This document shows positions 1 to 7,335 of a stretch of DNA of 64,000 nt, one piece after another; position 1 is the first letter of the stretch, and every line of letters starts with the position of its first letter. The translations under genes were made by a program, and so were the position numbers. The stretch spans positions 3,038,001 to 3,102,000 of the forward strand of contig JALJCQ010000015.1 of assembly GCA_023091665.1 (NCBI GenBank), read 5' to 3'. This stretch comes from Pythium myriotylum (taxonomy: Eukaryota > Oomycota > Peronosporomycetes > Pythiales > Pythiaceae). Under the pieces are notes generated by a model. The model saw nothing but the letters and a program-made list of their open reading frames with translations, searched no databases and was not told the DNA's origin.

Positions 1-590
1 CGCGAGCGCCACTCTCTCGCAGCGTGGCGTGGGAAACTCGCGTCCACCAGACGGACCGCCGATCACCGTCGCCACCCGCCGCCGTGAGCAGAGAGCACGA
101 GCGGAGAAGGAAAGCCACCCGATCGGAATTGGGGAAGTTATCTTTTCTTTTCTTTTCTGGCCAGTGGATCGGGTCGACGTGAGAGGTTAGGCTAGGTTAG
201 GTTCTATTAGAAGGGGGGGAGGGAAGGGTCTCGACACACTTCCTGTCACCACCTGACGACACGGTTTGGTTCGGCCATCGTCACTTTGCGTGCCACAACC
301 CGACACGGTGGCACGAGCCAGGACACTTGGCATCCCGTCGTCCACGCCTTGCGAGGAACTCTGTAAACAAGTATATCTTATAATGAATACAAGATTTGAA
401 ATATTTATTCTTCTAAAAATAGTCAAAGATACCTTTAGAATCAATGTCCTGTCTATACCGATGAAACAGACGTTTACCCCCACGACGAGGAAAGAGTGGA
501 CTGACTGTCTCTGTGTTTCATGCCAATGCTCGCCAGCAAAGATCGCGTGGATCCGCTCACCAGCTCACCGAATCCTCGTTGAAGCTCCAC
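1..590. other. Left-edge region without a recognised gene
   Basis: No open frame here looks coding. The first 180 bases are GC-rich and end in a pyrimidine tract near 140-160. The rest is presumably upstream/5' UTR sequence of the MIF gene starting at 591. I see no RNA gene or repeat. Confidence 0.5.
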
Positions 591-1218
591 ATGCCGTACG
601 CTCTCGTCTCCAGTAACGTCAAGTCTTCGCTTGTGGATGCGAGCGACGCGCTCCAAAAGATCTCGCGAGCCATCGCCACGGCTCTCGGCAAGCCCGAGAA
701 CTACGTGATGGTGCAGCTGCAGCTCGACACGCCCACGATCTTCCAGGCGAGCGAGGAGGTATGGGCCGTTGTCGTCCAGTAGTATCACTTGGTGCCCATC
801 CTAGGTCGTGAGGTCGCGAGGATGGAGATACGGCCTCCACGACCTCGCGAATCGGTGGCGTGCCCCTGACAGAGACACGAGTTCTGAGAAAAAAACTCCT
901 GCTGTCACAACGCCCCGACAGCCGTGCGCGATGGTCGCGCTTCGCAGCATCGGAAGAATCGACCCCGAGACCAACACCAAGGTATAGTACACTGGATTCC
1001 ATACAACTAAAAGAGGATTACGGATCCCTTCCGACTCGACACGACGCGAATCACGCTCGCTGCGGTTTGCTCACTCGTGCTTTTGCTCGCTCTTCCAGAC
1101 CGCCGCGCTGCTCACCGAGGCCGTGAGCTCAGCGCTCGGCGTGCCCGCGGCTCGTATCTACGTCAACCTGGACGACGTCGCACGCAGCAACTGGGCCATG
1201 GCCGGTCGCACGTTCTGA
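591..1218 (+). CDS. MIF/D-dopachrome tautomerase family protein (copy 1, three exons)
   Basis: Predicted 115-aa member of the macrophage migration inhibitory factor family, the usual family length. Exons are 591-758, 922-981 and 1099-1218; both introns are GT..AG and phase 0. The protein starts Met-Pro, so removal of Met would expose the N-terminal proline that is the catalytic base of MIF-type tautomerases. The GKP motif (Lys33 counting from Pro1) and the RSIG core motif are present. The position of the usual Tyr95 carries Leu (VNLDD), and of the CxxC pair only the first Cys remains. There is no signal peptide, as is normal for MIFs. A paralogue follows 257 bp downstream in the same orientation. 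Family membership and splicing look solid; actual tautomerase activity and any extracellular role are inference. Confidence 0.88.
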
Positions 1219-1475
1219 GCCCACTGCGTGTACTATGGTAGTGAGATGCTCTCCTCCCAGGGTTCCATGTACACTCACCCAGCGGAACGCGAAATAACGT
1301 CCCTTTTCACCACTCGAATGCGTTTCTGCTTTGAGTCACTCATCGTGTGTACCATGTCACAGATTGCCTTGGTTGCTGGACTACGCAATCGAGAGAAGCC
1401 CGGCGCTCTATTGCGGCGGATCTTGTGGCACAGCTCCATCGAGCTCGGTATTCCTAGATTCGCCCCAGCTCAAGA

Positions 1476-1903
1476 ATGCCCTTTGTCCGTGTGACCAGCA
1501 ACGCCAAGCGAGCCTCGGTGGACGTCGAGGCCGTGCTCAAGGCCGTCTCCAAGAGCCTCTCGGACGCGCTCGACCGCCCTGAGCCCTACGTCATGGTCGA
1601 CGTGCAGCTCGACCGCGACATGTGCTTCCAGGCCTCGACCGAGGTAGAGTTGTGTCCTTGTGGGGGTGATCCAGAGAAGGATTTCTTGCTCATGACGAGG
1701 TGGTGATTGTGTGATGGTAGCTCTGTGCGTTCGTGGAGATCCGCAGCATTGGCAAGATCGACACGGAGCGCAACCCGAAGACCGTCGCGGCGTTGACGGA
1801 GACCGTCGCGACGCAGCTCAATGTGCCAGCCGACCGCGTCTTTATCAACTTGGACGACATCGCGCCGAACAACTGGGGCGCGCTCGGCAAGGTCGTCGCT
1901 TAA
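1476..1903 (+). CDS. MIF family protein (copy 2, two exons)
   Basis: Predicted 116-aa MIF-family protein. Exon 1 is 1476-1643 and exon 2 is 1721-1903, joined by a 77-bp GT..AG intron. That intron is at exactly the same codon (after residue 56) as intron 1 of the upstream paralogue; the second intron of copy 1 is absent. The protein begins Met-Pro-Phe and keeps the RSIGKI core motif and the C-terminal INLDD..NNWG region. The catalytic-site Lys seen in copy 1 is Arg here (DRP instead of GKP). Copies 1 and 2 are tandem and diverged, so this is an old duplication compared with the identical pair at 2484-3916. Function as a tautomerase or cytokine mimic is not shown by the sequence. Confidence 0.9.
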
Positions 1904-2241
1904 AGCAGCGATCTCCATTCGCTTGTTGATAGGCACGTCTCAACAATGAAGATACTCAATGAAAAAGCAAAAAAAGAATGATCATTTTGGCAAAGGCAAT
2001 TCGAGTTGAATCTGTCGACGCTCAAAAGATGTTCACAACAGGGTTCTCGTCAATGGGATGGAGACAAGATATTGGATTCGAGGCCAAAAGAATTCAAGAA
2101 AGGTGCTTTCAAGACAAACGAGATTTCTGAAAACAGTTCATCGTACTCTCTTCGATCAAGGTAAGTACTAAGTAGCGAATCTGGCATCAGCATTTAAGGA
2201 CTAGCTACGGACCAAACTCAGCTCCTTCACAACCCCGGTCC

Positions 2242-2288
2242 GAGTCTCAAAATGCAGAGATAGGGGTTCTGCATCACTTCTTATGAGA
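2242..2288 (-). repeat. Relic of a MIF gene 3' end
   Basis: About 47 bases closely match, with a few mismatches, the stop-codon/3' UTR segment of the inverted MIF copies (compare 2443-2490). It lies just outside the left arm of the inverted repeat in the same orientation as the 2484-2840 gene. It looks like a leftover of another duplication of this gene. The rest of 1904-2314 contains nothing I recognise. Confidence 0.55.
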
Positions 2289-2314
2289 TTTGACAATGAG
2301 GCGCTGATTCCCAC

Positions 2315-3104
2315 TTTCTCACGCGTGGCAAAGCAAACAACTTAGAACAAATGCATGGTCGATTCATTCATTCGCGGCAAGCAATGACTTGCACTGACTT
2401 GGTAATGTAGAATGTATTCATTCGCAGAATATAATCTGGGCTAGAGTCTCAGAAAGCAGAGATAGGGGGCTCTACGTCACTTCTTAGAGCTGCACAGCCT
2501 TGCCGTCCCAGCCCCAGTTGTGCATCTCGACGTTTTCGACCGTGATGAAGACGCGACCCGACGCGACGCCGAGCTGCTTGGAGACAGTCTCGGTGATGTC
2601 GGCGTAGATCTTGTTGTTGGCCTCGGGCGAGAAGTTGCCGATGCTGCGCACGTGCACGTATGCGGCCGGGTCGGTGTTGCCCTTGCTGAAGACGAGGTGC
2701 TGGTCGAGCTCGAGGTGGGCCATGACGTAGGCCTCGTCGCGCTGGAGGGTGGCAGCGAGCGTCTTGGAGATGGCGGCGATGGCGGCGGCCTTGTCGACGT
2801 TGGCGCTGGCAACGTTGGAGGAGACCTTGACGAACGGCATGGTTTATGTGGTTGGAGTGGTGGCTTGGTGAGGTTGTGGTGTGGTGTGAGAAGGTTGTGG
2901 GAAGTTGTGGAATGAGTGATTGACCGACGGACAGAAGTCGGATCGGATCACCTTGAACCGTCACTCCCGCCGTGGTTCGAACGGAGGGAGTGAAGGTGAA
3001 GATGTTGAGGGAGGACATGTGGGCGATCGAGTTTCCGTTGACACTCGTTCAGGGTTGGTGTCGTCATTGTTGTCACCCACGAAACGGAGTTGTCGTCTGG
3101 CTCG
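2315..3104. repeat. Left arm of ~0.79 kb inverted repeat carrying a MIF gene
   Basis: This segment is the reverse complement of 3296-4085 (paired coordinates sum to 6400). It includes the complete MIF gene, its upstream region and its 3' flank. The core looks identical; only the outermost and innermost ~15-20 bases show mismatches, which define the arm ends. The two arms are separated by about 190 bp of unique spacer. Confidence 0.85.
2484..2840 (-). CDS. MIF family protein (copy 3, intronless, left arm)
   Basis: Single-exon 118-aa MIF-family protein, read on the minus strand from ATG at 2840 to the stop at 2484. It starts Met-Pro-Phe, so the catalytic proline would be exposed after Met removal. 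The RSIG motif is kept as RSIGNF, the active-site Lys position is Arg (QRDE), the CxxC motif is missing, and the C-terminal tail (NWGWDGKAVQL) is longer than in copies 1 and 2. The predicted protein is identical to that of the plus-strand copy at 3560-3916. The two genes point away from each other, with starts 719 bp apart, so each carries its own copy of the promoter region. Confidence 0.9.
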   Translation of the reverse strand: MPFVKVSSNVASANVDKAAAIAAISKTLAATLQRDEAYVMAHLELDQHLVFSKGNTDPAAYVHVRSIGNFSPEANNKIYADITETVSKQLGVASGRVFITVENVEMHNWGWDGKAVQL

Positions 3105-3295
3105 TCGCTATTGATATCGTCATCTGGCGTCATCAAGATCTGGTCTGGTCTGGCCTGGAGGGGATCAAGTAGATCGACACGTGGGGCACAATAACTAGAT
3201 GCCAGACGCCAGTTGTGAGTGGCCAGATTGTCTGTATGGAACCTTTTTCACCTTCAGTCCTTCCTCGCCTCTCCTATGGATACTCTCTACTCTGA

Positions 3296-4085
3296 AAAGC
3301 CAAACCACAACTCTGTTTCGTGGGTGACAACAATGACGACACCAACCCTGAACGAGTGTCAACGGAAACTCGATCGCCCACATGTCCTCCCTCAACATCT
3401 TCACCTTCACTCCCTCCGTTCGAACCACGGCGGGAGTGACGGTTCAAGGTGATCCGATCCGACTTCTGTCCGTCGGTCAATCACTCATTCCACAACTTCC
3501 CACAACCTTCTCACACCACACCACAACCTCACCAAGCCACCACTCCAACCACATAAACCATGCCGTTCGTCAAGGTCTCCTCCAACGTTGCCAGCGCCAA
3601 CGTCGACAAGGCCGCCGCCATCGCCGCCATCTCCAAGACGCTCGCTGCCACCCTCCAGCGCGACGAGGCCTACGTCATGGCCCACCTCGAGCTCGACCAG
3701 CACCTCGTCTTCAGCAAGGGCAACACCGACCCGGCCGCATACGTGCACGTGCGCAGCATCGGCAACTTCTCGCCCGAGGCCAACAACAAGATCTACGCCG
3801 ACATCACCGAGACTGTCTCCAAGCAGCTCGGCGTCGCGTCGGGTCGCGTCTTCATCACGGTCGAAAACGTCGAGATGCACAACTGGGGCTGGGACGGCAA
3901 GGCTGTGCAGCTCTAAGAAGTGACGTAGAGCCCCCTATCTCTGCTTTCTGAGACTCTAGCCCAGATTATATTCTGCGAATGAATACATTCTACATTACCA
4001 AGTCAGTGCAAGTCATTGCTTGCCGCGAATGAATGAATCGACCATGCATTTGTTCTAAGTTGTTTGCTTTGCCACTCGTGAGTAA
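3296..4085. repeat. Right arm of ~0.79 kb inverted repeat carrying a MIF gene
   Basis: Mirror image of 2315-3104. The arm ends only about 28 bp from the stop codon of the PH-domain pseudokinase gene on the opposite strand (stop at 4114), so the two 3' ends converge tightly. The spacer between the arms (about 3105-3295) shows no gene. Confidence 0.85.
3560..3916 (+). CDS. MIF family protein (copy 4, intronless, right arm)
   Basis: 118-aa MIF-family protein identical in predicted sequence to the gene at 2484-2840 and transcribed divergently from it. The catalytic N-terminal proline follows the initiator Met. The intron shared by copies 1 and 2 after residue 56 is absent at the matching place, where the chain reads SKGNTDPAAY. 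Loss of introns could reflect retrocopying of an ancestor before the inverted duplication. Identity with its partner implies very recent duplication, ongoing gene conversion, or an assembly artefact. Confidence 0.9.
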   Translation: MPFVKVSSNVASANVDKAAAIAAISKTLAATLQRDEAYVMAHLELDQHLVFSKGNTDPAAYVHVRSIGNFSPEANNKIYADITETVSKQLGVASGRVFITVENVEMHNWGWDGKAVQL

Positions 4086-4113
4086 GCAAAGATCAGCACC
4101 TCACGCTTAAATT

Positions 4114-5487
4114 TCAAATCCAGTCACTGTCGGAGTCCGAGTCTTCTTCGTTGTCGGGGTAGATGCTACCCGAAAACATTTCGTTCTTCAGGAATTCCCG
4201 TAGCTTATATGAGACGGAGTCAATACTTGGGCGCTGCTCTGGATCGAATGATAGACACTGACCCGCGAGCTGGGCAATCTCATCGGGGCACTCACCCGAA
4301 AGTGACGGCTTAAGTTCGCCCTTGGCAACTAGCATTGCGATCTTTGCGTCCTCCATCACCGTACTGTTCGCGTTCATGGCATCGTGATATGGCAATTGAA
4401 GTGTGTCGAGTTCGCAAAGCAAGACGCCAAGTGAGTACACGCCACTTCTGCTCGACTCAGAACCTCCAAGGATGAGTTCTGGTGCAGACCACCGCAGTTT
4501 GGATGCAGCAAGCCCACTTGAAAACTGGAGGGGGTTGACTCTGGCTCGGCCGTCAGTGGACACGAGCACTTTCCGAGATGTCAAATCGAAACTCGACTCG
4601 GAGGCGGTTTTGTGCAAATATTGCAGTGCGCAGACGACGTCAATGGCGAGTTGGCCTTTCGTATCGGTCCAGGAGAGTGCCGAGGCCTCGGTCGACGACA
4701 GAAACGTGTGAAGGTCTCCGCCTGCGACAAAGTCTTGTACGACTTGAATGTCGATCGCTTTCGTCCACACAGCCCCAACCACTCCGACGATTAAAGGGTG
4801 TCTGAGTCGAGCCAATTTCTTCACGTTGGAGGCAACGAACAATGCGTTCTCGGTCGATTGGTTTGCGGTCGAGAGCCGTTTGATCACCACAGACGTCGAG
4901 CCAACCCGCCCTCGCCAGAGCTCACTACATTCCGTCGTTTCGATCAGACTATCGTGCTTCACGTCGTCCAGCGATAACCGCTTCACGTGGCTGCTAAGAT
5001 TGTTCCAGATGCTCGTGGCTCCTGACATGCTCTCAGTGGCGAGGAAGCCGTCAGCCCAAGCCGCCTCTTCTTCCTCTTCCTCCTCTTCCCTGTTTTGAAT
5101 TGAATGTCGAATATCATCCATCATCTCGAGACGCATATCATCGTCGCCGCTCGATTCGGGCTCGTCGTCATCATCGTCTTCGTCGATCGCATCCAATAGT
5201 GCTTGGTACCACCTCGCCGTGCATTCCGCCGAGTCGGTATAAAGCTTAAGCTCGCGTTTTCTTAAGCCGCGCAAGGCCAGACCGTTCGGAATCGTATCGC
5301 TGACCGTCACCGCGACGACCGTGATGAGCCCTTTTGCTCGCGTCGTCTCGTCAATGCTTTCCGTGTCATAATACGTGAGCTGCCTGCCTCGCAGCACTGC
5401 GAAGCGCTTCTTCCACGTCTTCACGAGCGTCCCTTGCTTGTAGATCCACCCGGCGAAGTCGCCGCCTCCGTCCGCCGCGTCCGCCAT
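4114..5487 (-). CDS. PH-domain plus TKL-type pseudokinase
   Basis: 457-aa protein using the ATG at 5487, which puts the PH domain at the N-terminus; the open frame runs further upstream to 5628. Residues about 11-103 form a pleckstrin-homology domain (GWIYKQG..WKKRFAVL, then a terminal helix with ARWYQALLDAI), which usually binds phosphoinositides or proteins at membranes. An acidic linker (about 101-145) leads to a protein-kinase fold at about 185-440. The kinase has VIK (Lys203) and APE (335-337). The catalytic loop reads SFDLTSRKV: Asp301 is kept, but the His, Arg and Asn are gone. The DFG motif is replaced by NPL at 318-320, so metal binding should fail. It is probably a membrane-recruited pseudokinase scaffold. 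It shares a 396-bp intergenic region with the divergent eL20 gene. Confidence 0.85.
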   Translation of the reverse strand: MADAADGGGDFAGWIYKQGTLVKTWKKRFAVLRGRQLTYYDTESIDETTRAKGLITVVAVTVSDTIPNGLALRGLRKRELKLYTDSAECTARWYQALLDAIDEDDDDDEPESSGDDDMRLEMMDDIRHSIQNREEEEEEEEAAWADGFLATESMSGATSIWNNLSSHVKRLSLDDVKHDSLIETTECSELWRGRVGSTSVVIKRLSTANQSTENALFVASNVKKLARLRHPLIVGVVGAVWTKAIDIQVVQDFVAGGDLHTFLSSTEASALSWTDTKGQLAIDVVCALQYLHKTASESSFDLTSRKVLVSTDGRARVNPLQFSSGLAASKLRWSAPELILGGSESSRSGVYSLGVLLCELDTLQLPYHDAMNANSTVMEDAKIAMLVAKGELKPSLSGECPDEIAQLAGQCLSFDPEQRPSIDSVSYKLREFLKNEMFSGSIYPDNEEDSDSDSDWI

Positions 5488-5883
5488 GGCGCTGGCGTTG
5501 TTGCGTGAGGTTGCAACGGGCGCTCTGGCGCCCAGAGATCTCTCATTTCTCACTCGGAGCTTGGCAAATCGGCCGGAGCTTCCATACTGTTCACGGCTCA
5601 ATACAAGAGTGGTGAGAAAGGCAACCAACCCTTTCGATTTCGATGATCTGTTTATAGAGGTAATTCCCAGTAGCCTTTGTTATAAGATATATGATGCGTT
5701 ATCAGAGGTTACGGGTTAAGTCCTCTCCGGCCCGTCACGGGTTTGAAACCCGTTTTGTGTGTCCGACCCGGCCTTGCTCCACCAATCGCGTTCACCACCA
5801 GTGGTTCCTCGGTCATCGCGTCTATCGGTCTAACCTTCAGGCGTCTAACCCCTTCCACCATTTCCAAAGACTCCGACGCAACC
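5488..5883. promoter_or_regulatory. Bidirectional intergenic region between pseudokinase and eL20
   Basis: This 396-bp gap separates two divergent start codons, so it must hold both promoters. It contains a near-palindrome around 5737-5751 (CGGGTTT/AAACCCG). I could not identify a convincing oomycete initiator element by eye. Confidence 0.4.
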
Positions 5884-7169
5884 ATGCCGGTAGGTGTTTA
5901 GACCGCGCGTTAGACGCCGCGTCAGTGGAGCCGTTAGACTCACTCGGCTCTATGCGCGTCCCTCTAGATCCGTCAGTTCCAGGTAGTTGGCCGCAAGGCC
6001 CCCACTGAGAAGGAGCCGAACCCGCCGGCCTACCGCATGAAGCTCTTCGCTCCGAACGAGGTGCTCGCCAAGTCGCGCTTCTGGTACTTCCTCCACCAGA
6101 TGAAGAAGATGAAGAAGACCACGGGCGAGATCCTCGACATCAACGAGGTCCGTTGCCTCGCTTCCTGAGCGTCGTCGTCGTGCTCGGCATCGTCTCCACT
6201 CCTCTCCGTGCGGGTCCGACCGTGCGGTTAGACATCCGTTTAGCCCACGCGTTAGACCGCCGAGAGCCCTTTAGACTCATAGCGGCTCCACAAGAGCGCT
6301 TGCCTGCCACGAGAGCGTAGAGTCCACGAGGCTGTCTCGGCCCAGTGGTGGCAACACCCGCTTTACGCTCCAGCTTGCAATCCGCTTCGCTATTGAGATC
6401 GCGGTGTAATTCCGTTGCGTTGAGTCGACTCCGACGTGAGGCGTCTATCCCTCCGCTTTTAGCACGGTCTAAACGAATCATCACGGAGTTCTATGCGACG
6501 TGATATAGACTTGCTGAGATCTGTGAGGGTGGTGACAAATCCGCCGGAGGAAGCTCGTGAGGAGAGATCCTTCTCCTTGATGAGATGACCGTCGTCGTTG
6601 CTACTCTTGTCTCGCCTTCTTGTCAATGACAAGGCTTGGCGTAGAGGAAAGCGCGTCCACGGTCGCGCCTTGTGTGCGTTGGGGTCTCGATACGCACTCG
6701 GCTGGTTACAGCGTGGTGGCTCTCGGGAGAGGCTCGTGGACGAGTTGGCGTGCACGTCGCGTCGCTCAGCTCCCTTGTCCGATTCCATGCCACTGACTTC
6801 GCTTGTTTATTTGCTTCCCTTTAGTTGACGGAGAAGAACAAGCGCATTGTCAAGAACTACGGTATCTGGATCCGCTACAACTCGCGCAGCGGCACCCACA
6901 ACATGTACAAGGAGTACCGTGCGCTCACGCTCTGCAACGCCGTTGAGCAGCTCTACGCCGAGCTTGCCGGTCGCCACCGTGCCCGCCCGCGCTCGATCCA
7001 GATCATGCGCACGGCCATCGTTGCCGCTAAGGACACGAAGAAGCCGAACGTGCAGCAGTTCCACGACAGCAAGATCAAGTTCCCGCTCTCGCACCGCATC
7101 CCGCGTCCGTCGATCAAGAACCACCGCACGGTGTTCAAGGCCTCGCGCCCGTCGACCTTCCGTGGTTAA
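5884..7169 (+). CDS. RPL18A: 60S ribosomal protein eL20 (L18a)
   Basis: 173-aa ribosomal protein of the eL20/L18a family, a core component of the large cytosolic subunit; family length is about 170-180 aa. Exons are 5884-5889 (only ATG CCG), 5977-6147 and 6825-7169. The family hallmarks are FQVVGRK near the start, [16 protein letters not shown], the [12 protein letters not shown] block, and the C-terminal basic tail ending RPSTFRG. The first coding exon holds two codons, a layout common in ribosomal-protein genes. Intron 1 is 87 bp; intron 2 is 677 bp, long for a compact genome. The frame is continuous across both junctions (2 + 57 + 114 codons). No snoRNA box pair was convincing inside intron 2. 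Confidence 0.93.
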
Positions 7170-7335
7170 GCAACTTGCTCAGGTCGCTCGTAACGGGCTG
7201 GCCCTCGTGGTTGGCCTGTTACGGTGTCTAGGAACAGGAGTGTGAGAAGCGAGTGTTGGAAATTTGACTTCAATACAATGCAACGCAACGCGTCGGACGA
7301 TTGCGGAGTCTCAATCTCGTGTACTTAGCTCATTC

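Noticed and set aside
2449..3018. 189-codon frames overlapping the intronless MIF genes (also 3382-3951)
   Set aside because: Arg/Gln-rich shadow of the MIF coding frame with no domain.
6478..6600. Possible C/D-box snoRNA in eL20 intron 2
   Set aside because: TGATGA-like words exist on both strands, but no CTGA D box lies at a suitable distance and no terminal stem is seen.
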